From positions 62,001-126,000 of the forward strand of contig JAUWAY010000002.1 in assembly GCA_030601845.1 (NCBI GenBank): a DNA stretch of 64,000 nt. The letters run 5' to 3'. A model generated the notes under the pieces. It was not told where the DNA came from. It saw only the letters and a program-made list of their open reading frames with translations, and did no database searches. The translations under genes and the position numbers were made by a program. Positions 9,042 to 16,557 of the stretch are shown one piece after another (position 1 is the first letter of the stretch; each line of letters begins with the position of its first letter). Source of the stretch: Phycisphaerae bacterium (lineage in GTDB: Bacteria; Planctomycetota; Phycisphaerae; Sedimentisphaerales; Anaerobacaceae).

Positions 9042-9101
9042 TATTTATCTCCTAATTAAGAATTAACCAAATAGTCCTCATACGAAATTAGAGTTGTCTG
9101 G

Positions 9102-10613
9102 TTAAATATAGACTTTGTCCATCATTCTTGGGAATGCGATGCACTGTCGGATGTGTTTTTCGCCGGTCAGCCAGGCGATGGTTCGCTCGACACCGAGTCC
9201 GAAGCCGCCGTGGGGCACCGAGCCGTATTTTCGCAGGTCCAGATACCAGAGGTAATTTTCGACATCCAGGCCATATTCTGCGATTCTCTTGACCAGCAGG
9301 TCGTAGTCGTCTTCTCTGGCCGAGCCGCCGATGATTTCGCCAAAGCCGGCAGGCGCAAGCAAATCAAAATTCAAAACGACCTTGTCGTTGTCCCTGTCGG
9401 TCTTCATATAAAATGCCTTGGCTTTTTTGGGATAGTGCGTGACAAAAACGGGTTTGTCGTGCATTTGCGAGATAATGGTTTCGTCCGAGCCGCCCAGGTC
9501 CTTGCCCCATTGAAACTCAGCGGCCAACTTTGCGTGCTTGGGATTGTTTTCGATTTTTGTATTCGTCTCGGCAAGGTCGGCCCGCAATTCAATCAGCTCC
9601 GCGGCGATTTTGTCCCTCTGCCATTGCTTTAGCTGGCCGGCTTGCTGTTTTTCAAGCTCGGCGATTTTGGATTCGGTTTGCTGCTTTTGGCTTTGCAGCT
9701 CTTTTAATTGCTCAGCGAGGAAATCCTGGGTTTTCCTGCCGGTCAGGATGTCAACGGCCTCGGTATAGGTCAGTCTATAAAAGGGCGGCTTTGTCTTTTC
9801 CAGTGTGTCAATATCGGCGCCGAGGGTTTCAAGCTCACCTTTGTTGTTTTGCAGGACATGGGTTACTATGAAAGAGACGAAATTTTCGGCTAATTCGAGC
9901 AGGCCGGCCAGGTCGATGAAGGCCACTTCCGGCTCGACCATCCAGAACTCGGTCAGATGCCTTCGGGTTTTGCTTTTCTCCGCCCTGAAGGTCGGTCCGA
10001 AACAATAGACCTTGCCGAAACTCATCGCGGCGGCTTCCAGATGCAATTGGCCGGTTTGTGTTAGGTACATTGGTGTTCCAAAATAGTCGGCCTCGAAAAG
10101 AGTCTGCTCCTCTTCGCCGGCAGCGGCGGTGAAAATGGGTGTGTCTATCAGCGTAAAGCCATTGTCGTTGAAGAACCTGCGGATGGCATCGATAACGGTA
10201 TGGCGGATTTTGCCGATGCACCACTGCCGCTGCGAGCGAAGGTGCAAATGGCGGTTCTTGAGAAGGAAATCGATGCCGTGCGATTTCGGCGTGATGGGAT
10301 AATCGACAGCCGGCGAGATTATTTCTGCGCCGGTTACGGCCAGTTCGTAGCCGCCGACGCTTCTTTCCTCCGCACGGACGGTGCCGGTTATAGTTAGAGA
10401 TGATTCCTGGCCGAGATGTTTTAGCTGCTCGAAAAGCTCATTAGCTATTTTGCCTTTTTCGACAACACACTGACAAAGGCCGGTTCCGTCACGGACGATT
10501 AGAAATTGAATCTTACCGCTCGAGCGGGCTTGATACAGCCAGCCGGAGAGAGTAACTTCTCCTCCCACATTGTTTTTTAATTCGGATATATAAGTTTTAT
10601 TGCTGTTCGGCAT
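9102..10613 (-). CDS. asnS: Asparaginyl-tRNA synthetase
   Basis: Class II aminoacyl-tRNA synthetase charging tRNA-Asn. An N-terminal OB-fold (VTLSGWLYQARSSGKIQFLIVRDGTGLCQC) precedes a catalytic core with motif 2 (CFGPTFRAEKSKTRRHLTEF) and motif 3 (GGFGLGVERTIAWLTG). The start at 10613 (MPNSNKTYISEL) overlaps the preceding gene by 17 bases; the longer open frame lies inside that gene. 503 residues. An unusual charged coiled-coil hairpin of about 70 residues (LAEQLKELQSQKQQTESKIA onward) is inserted between the ILTGRKT strand and FQWGKDL, where E. coli AsnRS has a short link. Confidence 0.93.
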   Translation of the reverse strand: MPNSNKTYISELKNNVGGEVTLSGWLYQARSSGKIQFLIVRDGTGLCQCVVEKGKIANELFEQLKHLGQESSLTITGTVRAEERSVGGYELAVTGAEIISPAVDYPITPKSHGIDFLLKNRHLHLRSQRQWCIGKIRHTVIDAIRRFFNDNGFTLIDTPIFTAAAGEEEQTLFEADYFGTPMYLTQTGQLHLEAAAMSFGKVYCFGPTFRAEKSKTRRHLTEFWMVEPEVAFIDLAGLLELAENFVSFIVTHVLQNNKGELETLGADIDTLEKTKPPFYRLTYTEAVDILTGRKTQDFLAEQLKELQSQKQQTESKIAELEKQQAGQLKQWQRDKIAAELIELRADLAETNTKIENNPKHAKLAAEFQWGKDLGGSDETIISQMHDKPVFVTHYPKKAKAFYMKTDRDNDKVVLNFDLLAPAGFGEIIGGSAREDDYDLLVKRIAEYGLDVENYLWYLDLRKYGSVPHGGFGLGVERTIAWLTGEKHIRQCIAFPRMMDKVYI

Positions 10614-12219
10614 CTGTTTTTTCCTCTTTAGCTTTACGACTTCTTGGTGGCCAGATAAGTCTGTCATCCTCTTCAACCTTGTGCCAGCTATAGTCGGGAG
10701 CCCACTTAGTATTGTATTGACCATCTTCATCAATGTTGTTTTTGCCTTTACTGTAGAGCTTGAAGTTTTCCTCGGTAAGCTTATAGACAAAGGAACTATC
10801 GTTAATTGGGTCAACAAAGATTTCTGCCGGAGCGAGGGACTTTATGTCATCTAAACTCTCCGGCCAGTGGCCGATTTTGTTCTTGTAGCGGCTCAGGGCA
10901 ATTATAATTTGGCTGCCTCTTTGCTCTGCTGTGGTTCGAAGATATATATCATGAATCCTGTGATAACCTTCTTCTGACATATCTGCGATAAGCTCAGTAA
11001 AGTAGTGGTAATTAAACCTGATTCGGGTAAAGTTACTCGCGGTAAGAAGCAGGAGGGGTTTTTGTGGCTCATGTGTCCAGTCGAAGTCCGGCTCGGCCAT
11101 TGCGTAGTATCTTTGGTAAGCAGCATCAATAATTTTCGCGGCCTTTTGTGGTGTAGCGGGCACAAAAAACCAGCCCAATATAGTACCCGCTTTGGCAAGT
11201 TTTCGTTGCCAATAAGTTAGTGGTGGCAGTTCTTCCGAGAATTGAGCCCTTATTGCGGCTATTGGATCACGACTCAGCCTTACTTTGCCTTTTGGATTTA
11301 TTTCATAAGCCATGCTTAGCAGACTCTTGGCCATTAGCTTATCGTGTTCAAGAAACTTAGGTAAGTTGGAACCCCAGTCGTGTTTAGTCTCTGACAAAGC
11401 TTCTTCTATAAGAGTTAGATGTTCTTCTGTCGGATTGGCGGTGACGATGAATCTTTTTAACCGTGTGGTTGCAAGGTCTTCGACAGCAGCACCGACCAGG
11501 AAATCTATTATTGTTAGCTGTTGATACAAGTGTTTGGCAATTTGGATAACAGACAGATATTTTTCGAGACCAGCGTTAGTTCGGTTTTCAGCTATATCAT
11601 TATTTGCAGCTGATATGAGTAAATGTGCAAGCTGACGCATATCCGAGTAATAATCGGGAAAAGAACCCCAAGCGACTTGTATCTCAAACCGACACTGTTT
11701 CTTCTGGCACGCACGCATCAATATAGCTATCGTGCTTTTTTGCTTTTGGAGCCATTCGGCAGCTTCAGGATGGTCCTCTGCGAACCAGGGCTCAGAGACA
11801 GACGATGGATTTGATCTGACCAAGAATTCAGGTTCATTACCATCAAGGATTGAGACGTTGAATAGTTGATTGTAAATTACCGCGGCGTTTTCGGAATCCG
11901 GTATTGCATATTTAGCTTCGAGGGCGGCTAATTCTTCGTCAAATGTGTACGGCCGCCAATCGCCGTTATCATCAGGTAAAAAGACCCATATAATAAGTGC
12001 TATTACGATAACTGCCGCAGAGAGCCAGAACCATTTTCTGTAAGGTTTCGGCAGAACAGTGCAGGCAAGAAGAATGATAACGAGCAGCGTTATTACTTTC
12101 CAGGGCGCCTGAAAGATAATTCCCAGGATCAGCAAAATCGCAAGCAGCCCCAGGCCAAGCCACTTCAGGGTCCGCCTGACTATTTTTGGCTTTTTCTTTT
12201 CTTGTTTTTCTTTGGGCAT
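10597..12219 (-). CDS. Planctomycete membrane protein of unknown function
   Basis: 540 residues. A basic N-terminus (MPKEKQEKKKPKIVRRTLKW) precedes three closely spaced hydrophobic helices (about residues 20-80), then a large, probably extracytoplasmic helical domain. The C-terminal part includes ALSRYKNKIGHWPESLDDIK and a later YNTKWAPDYSW, resembling the tail seen in many planctomycete pilin-like and uncharacterised envelope proteins. I cannot assign a function. It is translationally coupled to asnS (17-base overlap) and starts 3 bases after the YhcH-family gene. Confidence 0.75.
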   Translation of the reverse strand: MPKEKQEKKKPKIVRRTLKWLGLGLLAILLILGIIFQAPWKVITLLVIILLACTVLPKPYRKWFWLSAAVIVIALIIWVFLPDDNGDWRPYTFDEELAALEAKYAIPDSENAAVIYNQLFNVSILDGNEPEFLVRSNPSSVSEPWFAEDHPEAAEWLQKQKSTIAILMRACQKKQCRFEIQVAWGSFPDYYSDMRQLAHLLISAANNDIAENRTNAGLEKYLSVIQIAKHLYQQLTIIDFLVGAAVEDLATTRLKRFIVTANPTEEHLTLIEEALSETKHDWGSNLPKFLEHDKLMAKSLLSMAYEINPKGKVRLSRDPIAAIRAQFSEELPPLTYWQRKLAKAGTILGWFFVPATPQKAAKIIDAAYQRYYAMAEPDFDWTHEPQKPLLLLTASNFTRIRFNYHYFTELIADMSEEGYHRIHDIYLRTTAEQRGSQIIIALSRYKNKIGHWPESLDDIKSLAPAEIFVDPINDSSFVYKLTEENFKLYSKGKNNIDEDGQYNTKWAPDYSWHKVEEDDRLIWPPRSRKAKEEKTDAEQQ

Positions 12220-12222
12220 TTT

Positions 12223-12684
12223 TTATTTTCCAAGTTTTACCTTTACGACTACTTTCAGTACGTTTGATGGGCCGTTGAGCTCTCGGCAGGGCATGTGGGC
12301 GTCGTCTGGGAAGAGAATGCAGAATGTGCCCGGCATCAGAGTTACATTAGTGATGTTTTCCGATACCTCGTATAAAACACAGTCCTTTTCTTCGTTGTAA
12401 GGCTCCTGGGTTTCGAGATTTTCAAGATGGGCATAGCCGAGCAGCTCCTCTCCGTCTGCTACGAACTGCACGTCTATATATTTTCTGTGAGCTTCGAGTT
12501 TGCCCTGGCCAATAGGTTTGGTTTGGTATCGCTGGATGATGTAATACAGATTATCGCCATCGATGTCGTATCGGCCATCTTTTTTTTGAGCAAAATCAGT
12601 ATCTTTTAAGAACGCCAGCGCCTTTGCAATGTCGTCAGAAAGGTCAGCATATAATTGTGCGTTTTCGATTTTATCAACTATCAT
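12223..12684 (-). CDS. YhcH/YjgK/YiaL family (DUF386) protein
   Basis: 153 residues forming a cupin-like single domain. Diagnostic stretches are LEAHRKYIDVQFVADGEELL, the ILFPDDAHMPC metal-binding type segment, and a C-terminal LKVVVKVKL strand. Relatives accompany sialic acid or N-acetylmannosamine catabolism and act as sugar anomerase-like enzymes, but no sialic-acid genes are seen here. It starts 4 bases after the 49-residue gene, in what looks like a continuous minus-strand operon. Confidence 0.88.
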   Translation of the reverse strand: MIVDKIENAQLYADLSDDIAKALAFLKDTDFAQKKDGRYDIDGDNLYYIIQRYQTKPIGQGKLEAHRKYIDVQFVADGEELLGYAHLENLETQEPYNEEKDCVLYEVSENITNVTLMPGTFCILFPDDAHMPCRELNGPSNVLKVVVKVKLGK

Positions 12685-12688
12685 TTTT

Positions 12689-12838
12689 TTAGACCTCGAA
12701 CTTTTCGCTCGGCCTCATAACGACCCGGTTATTCGGATAGGCTCTTATCAGCGTAGGGTCGATGTCATACGTCTCGCCGATGCCTTCGCCGATGCCAAAA
12801 ATTTTCCTGTCTTTTTCCGATATGTAAACTCTTCTCAT
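12689..12838 (-). CDS. 49-residue conserved-looking small protein
   Basis: A short gene with a strong ribosome-binding site (AAGGAGAGCGAAA before the ATG). The product begins MRRVYISEKDRKIFGIGEGI, continues with a GETYDIDPTLIRAYPNNRVV stretch and ends PSEKFEV: no signal peptide, no cysteines, mixed charge. The next gene (YhcH) starts 4 bases after its stop, which supports real translation. Function unknown. The last 20-odd bases, through the start codon of the next gene, nearly duplicate the glyQS stop region at 13596-13619. Confidence 0.6.
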   Translation of the reverse strand: MRRVYISEKDRKIFGIGEGIGETYDIDPTLIRAYPNNRVVMRPSEKFEV

Positions 12839-12887
12839 TTTCGCTCTCCTTTTTGTATCTGCACGGGCTCTTAATCTATTAAATGCC

Positions 12888-13229
12888 CTATGTCCCTTTT
12901 ACCCCTACATCTATTCCATATCGTTTAATCTCTTGAGCGAAGGTACTGTAATTGTCGCTGAGGTCCTCAGGTGAAAGTGGCACTGGTTCAATGAGCGAGT
13001 CAACCTTGAGGGCTATCTTGCGCAGCAGCATCATCTCTTCGGCAGTATCCCGTCCGAATTGATTTGAAACTACAACAATATCAATGTCACTATCAGGATT
13101 CGCTCTGCCTTTGGCATAAGAACCGAAAAGTATAACTTTCGATACGTTAATCCCTTGCTGTTTAAGCAGCTCTACGAATTTATAAATTTTCTCTATTTCA
13201 GATTTCTTTAAATGTGTCTGCTTAGCCAT
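12888..13229 (-). CDS. MNT-family nucleotidyltransferase (HEPN/MNT module 1)
   Basis: 113 residues with the minimal nucleotidyltransferase signature VILFGSYAKGRANPDSDIDI (the G-S-x9-11-D-x-D pattern). MNT partners of HEPN toxins are antitoxins that in studied cases AMPylate the toxin. Its start overlaps the end of the HEPN gene by 22 bases, so the pair is translationally coupled. It lies just downstream of glyQS. Confidence 0.85.
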   Translation of the reverse strand: MAKQTHLKKSEIEKIYKFVELLKQQGINVSKVILFGSYAKGRANPDSDIDIVVVSNQFGRDTAEEMMLLRKIALKVDSLIEPVPLSPEDLSDNYSTFAQEIKRYGIDVGVKGT

Positions 13230-13597
13230 TGCAACATCTCCCTGGTCTTTTCGAGGTACTTTAGTGAAAATTGCTTCTTTGCCTTCTCACGGAAACTCAG
13301 CTTATAGTCATCATATCTTGCTTCAATATTAAACGTAGTTATCTCTGCAAGTCCGTTCTTTTGAAGCTCGTTAAGAGGCACTGCAGCTCTTTCTGCCAAG
13401 CGGACCAGATCGTGGATCAAAGGCGGAGCTGTTTTTGTCGATTTAACAATTATAGCCTTTAACATCTTTTCAATACTTAAGTGACAGAAGAATAGCGCAT
13501 GGTGATATTTCTTATTTTTGTAAAGGATTTCAGCACTGTCAAAATCCTCTTTTGAGGCTGCCAACCAATATTTAATAACCTCTTGTTCACTTTTCAT
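13208..13597 (-). CDS. HEPN domain protein (HEPN/MNT module 1)
   Basis: 129 residues, all helical. The HEPN core reads YWLAASKEDFDSAEILYKNK, then YHHALFFCHLSIEKMLKAII, then IHDLVRLAERA. HEPN proteins of such pairs are ribonuclease-like toxins or substrate-binding partners. A canonical R-x4-6-H catalytic motif is not obvious, so it may belong to the non-nucleolytic branch. It starts 3 bases after the glyQS stop, giving the order glyQS, HEPN, MNT on the minus strand. Confidence 0.82.
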   Translation of the reverse strand: MKSEQEVIKYWLAASKEDFDSAEILYKNKKYHHALFFCHLSIEKMLKAIIVKSTKTAPPLIHDLVRLAERAAVPLNELQKNGLAEITTFNIEARYDDYKLSFREKAKKQFSLKYLEKTREMLQWLSRHI

Positions 13598-13600
13598 TTT

Positions 13601-15079
13601 TTAGACCTCTAACTTTTCTCGCAAATGTTTAAGTAGTTTGTCGGTTGAGACCCTTACCTGCTCCATCGAGTCACGGTCGCGGACAGTAACTGTGTTGTCC
13701 TCTGTCGTCTGGCCGTCAACGGTTACGCAGAACGGCGTGCCAGCTTCGTCCTGTCTGCGGTAGCGTCGGCCAATTGCGCCCTTTTCATCGTAGAAGCAGT
13801 TAAAATACCTTTTCAAATCGTCGTAAATATTCTGTGCTATCTCCGGCATACCCTCTCTCTTAACTAATGGAAAGACAGCCACCTTTACCGGAGCAAGGGC
13901 AGGGTGGAACCTTAACAAATTCCTCGTTTCACCGCGCACCTGTTCTTCATCATAGGCATCGACCAAAAAGGCGAGCGCACTTCGGTCAATGCCGGCACTT
14001 GGCTCAATCACGTATGGGATGTAGCGTTTTTTCTGTTCATCATCAAAGTAAGAAAGTGGGCCTTTACTGTAATCTTCGGCTTCGGCAGTCAGTTCGATAT
14101 TTGTCAGGTCCCGGTCGTTTTCAAACCACCTGTTGAGTGTTCGCATTCCCCGCTGATGCTGCCTGAGGTCGTAATCCGTGCGGTTGGCGATGCCTTCAAG
14201 CTCCTGCCAGTCGCCGCTGCCGAACGGGAACCTGTATTCGATATCCACGCAGGCCTTGGCGTAGTGGGCCAGCTCATCGCCGCCGTGGTCGCGCATACGC
14301 AGGTTCTCTTTTTTAATACCCAGGTCGATATACCAGTTGAACCGGCTCTGTTTCCAGTGCTCGTACCATTTTTCATCGGTGCCCGGCTGGCAGAAAAATT
14401 CAAGCTCGGCCTGCTCAAATTCGCGCGTCCGGAAGATAAAGGCCTTGGTTGTTACCTCGTTGCGGAAGCTCTTTCCTATCTGGGCGATTCCGAATGGTAT
14501 CCTGACCCTGGCGGTGTCGAGGACGTTCCTAAAATTGGCAAAGATACCCTGAGCGGTTTCCGGCCGAAGATACAGTGTCATCGAGTCATCGACGTTGGCG
14601 CCCATCTGGGTCTCGAACATCAGCTTAAAAGGCATCGGCTCGGTAAATTTCCCGACCGTGCCACAGTTGGGACATACTTTGTTGCTTAAATCCTGTGTGG
14701 CAGCCATAGCCGCTTCGATTGCAATATGCTCGGTATGTCCCTCGGTGCTTTCGTCGGGCTTTTCTTTTAGATGGTCAACCCTGGTCCTGATATTGCATTT
14801 TTTGCATTCGGCTATCAAATCGGCGAACTTGTCGGTATGTCCGGATGCCTTCCAGACCAGCGGGTGCATCAGGATACTGCTGTCGAGCCCTACTACGTCA
14901 TCGCGCATCTGCACGACATTTTTCCACCAGGCCTTTCTTACATTATTTTTTAGCTCAACGCCGAGCGGCCCGTAGTCATAGCAGCTTGCAAGCCCGCCGT
15001 AGATTTCGCTGGATTGAAATATAAAGCCCCTTCGCTTACACAGCGACACAATGTCATCGAGCTTGGTGATCTTGCTCAT
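13601..15079 (-). CDS. glyQS: Glycyl-tRNA synthetase, single-chain type
   Basis: Class II synthetase charging tRNA-Gly, of the homodimeric (archaeal/eukaryotic and Gram-positive) type. Visible features: N-terminal [20 protein letters not shown] and DYGPLGVELKNN, motif 2 (IGKSFRNEVTTKAFIFRTRE), EFEQAELEFF, then the C-terminal anticodon-binding domain. The chosen ATG at 15079 ([14 protein letters not shown]) follows an AGAGGG site and gives 492 residues. The start region lies in a hairpin at 15080-15127. About 200 bases around its 5' end are duplicated at 18945-19145. Confidence 0.93.
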   Translation of the reverse strand: MSKITKLDDIVSLCKRRGFIFQSSEIYGGLASCYDYGPLGVELKNNVRKAWWKNVVQMRDDVVGLDSSILMHPLVWKASGHTDKFADLIAECKKCNIRTRVDHLKEKPDESTEGHTEHIAIEAAMAATQDLSNKVCPNCGTVGKFTEPMPFKLMFETQMGANVDDSMTLYLRPETAQGIFANFRNVLDTARVRIPFGIAQIGKSFRNEVTTKAFIFRTREFEQAELEFFCQPGTDEKWYEHWKQSRFNWYIDLGIKKENLRMRDHGGDELAHYAKACVDIEYRFPFGSGDWQELEGIANRTDYDLRQHQRGMRTLNRWFENDRDLTNIELTAEAEDYSKGPLSYFDDEQKKRYIPYVIEPSAGIDRSALAFLVDAYDEEQVRGETRNLLRFHPALAPVKVAVFPLVKREGMPEIAQNIYDDLKRYFNCFYDEKGAIGRRYRRQDEAGTPFCVTVDGQTTEDNTVTVRDRDSMEQVRVSTDKLLKHLREKLEV

Positions 15080-15127
15080 AATGCCCTCTTTTTTCAAAAA
15101 TATTTCCGGCTTTGTAAAAAGGGCATT
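15080..15127 (-). promoter_or_regulatory. Ribosome-binding-site hairpin in the glyQS leader
   Basis: On the minus strand, AATGCCC and a TTTTT tract (15127-15116) can pair with AAAAA plus GGGCATT (down to 15080), directly abutting the ATG. The right arm includes the AGAGGG ribosome-binding site, so folding would hide it. The decayed copy at 19058-19105 keeps both arms unchanged, and its differences fall in the loop. This may be a translational control element. Confidence 0.5.
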
Positions 15128-15269
15128 ATACAGCAAAGATTAGCAATTGCAAGGAACGCTCTTGGTCGCCAAGAGCCACGGCCCCCACAGTCAGTCGAGT
15201 GAATGCGAAGTTAGAGCGTTCACGGCCTGCATAATCTCTGATTCGGTAACATCGAATCAGAGCCCCTCC

Positions 15270-16241
15270 TCACGGTGTTTCTTTGAGCCACTGCCGATAG
15301 ACTTTATCAAGCCCGGCTTGCGAGGGAGTCCCTGCGTGCAGGGCTACGCGATAGCGCAGGCGTATAGATCGTCCCTTTTCGATAGTCCATGGCTTGTCCA
15401 GGAAGTTGAAAGGTGATGGTGATAGGTGGCCGTAATCGCGTGTGAACCAGATGGGTCGGAACGGGTTCTTTGGGTGTGTCATCACTGCGATGCCTTCGAC
15501 AATATCCGGCCGTCCCGCCCGCCTGCCGTGATAGCCGCACCATTCTGCTTCCTTGCCATAGGTGCCCTTGGCCCCGACGCCTCCCTGAGAGTTTGCCAGG
15601 ATGCCGCCGTAGGGCGGCGAGATGTCCGAAGCGGCGCGTATAGCAAAGAAAGAATGCTTGGCCTTCTTTATTGAGACGTCTTCGAGAGCCGTAATTTTCA
15701 GATCGGCGTCGATAGTCCAGACCTTTTCATCCAATACAGAGATTGTGAAGATGCGCTCGTCTTTGAACGGCGATGGCGCGTCCTTGCGAATCCATGTGCA
15801 GCGATTATTGATGATCACACTTTTCACGGTAGTATCGCCGAGGCTTAGGTCGTCTGCGCGGATTTGTCCGCTATTGAGCGAATTGTCGGCCCAGTAGTCG
15901 CCGCCGTTAAGAGGTTGACATCCGAGCCATAGGCCGCGATGGTGAGGGTATGGCAGGGCGGACTCGCTCGTTAAGGATATTCCGGTAACGGGGCCATTGA
16001 CCGGAGAAAAATAAGGATACTTCAACGAATTGTGTGCACGATAAGCGGTCAGAGGCATATTATTGTTGCGAATAAGCACGTTCGAGCCGTTGAAATATGC
16101 GGTCAGCCCCTTTGCCTCGGGAACAGGCTTGGTGTAATCAATCGCCCTTGCACGCTGCTGAAGGAGGCCCGCCATTCCCAACGACGCCCCAAGAGCAAAC
16201 GGATATCGCAAAAAACTCCTTCGTGAAACATTGTCTGACAT
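15270..16241 (-). CDS. PmoA-like (DUF6807) exported protein
   Basis: 323 residues from the ATG at 16241, chosen for its GGAGAAAAA ribosome-binding site. A twin-arginine-like signal (SRRSFLRYPFALGASLGMAG) is followed by the DUF6807 fold with its hallmark SALPYPHHRGLWLGCQPLNG, then WTIDADLKI and YGHLSPSPFNF. Planctomycetes and Bacteroidota carry this family in large numbers beside sulfatases and glycosidases; it is thought to act in polysaccharide breakdown, but the reaction is unproven. The name PmoA reflects annotation history only. It lies within the segment bounded by the two glyQS 5' copies. Confidence 0.8.
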   Translation of the reverse strand: MSDNVSRRSFLRYPFALGASLGMAGLLQQRARAIDYTKPVPEAKGLTAYFNGSNVLIRNNNMPLTAYRAHNSLKYPYFSPVNGPVTGISLTSESALPYPHHRGLWLGCQPLNGGDYWADNSLNSGQIRADDLSLGDTTVKSVIINNRCTWIRKDAPSPFKDERIFTISVLDEKVWTIDADLKITALEDVSIKKAKHSFFAIRAASDISPPYGGILANSQGGVGAKGTYGKEAEWCGYHGRRAGRPDIVEGIAVMTHPKNPFRPIWFTRDYGHLSPSPFNFLDKPWTIEKGRSIRLRYRVALHAGTPSQAGLDKVYRQWLKETP

Positions 16242-16557
16242 ACTTTTTCTCCTTAATCTGGGATTTCCATATAACGTTTTATATCCTTGCTCAGCTACGC
16301 CGCTGAGTATCTTCTCTAACATACTATCAAGTCTGTCCGGATAATTCAAGCTCCCTCCAGGGACACATCATTCTATCAGATAACCTCTAAGAACGTAAAC
16401 GATTGGCGGCGTGATTTAGAGCTTCATCTACAGTGTCTTTTGGACTGGCCCCACCAGCCAAGCAGAAGCTCACTGGCCGCGCACAGATGCCCGGAAAATG
16501 ACTCCATTTTCGCGACTTGAAGCCTACACCGGGACTCTATGAGACGGTTGGTGTTCA
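16242..16557. other. Spacer with a possible gene remnant
   Basis: About 315 bases without a supported gene. On the minus strand, 16536-16387 is open for 49 codons between two stops and contains the plausible protein segment GGASPKDTVDEALNHAANRL, but it has no start codon or ribosome-binding site. It could be the remnant of a deleted gene. Confidence 0.3.

Noticed and set aside
14156-14689. 177-codon open frame antisense to glyQS
   Set aside because: Lies entirely within the glycyl-tRNA synthetase gene on the other strand; a codon-bias shadow.
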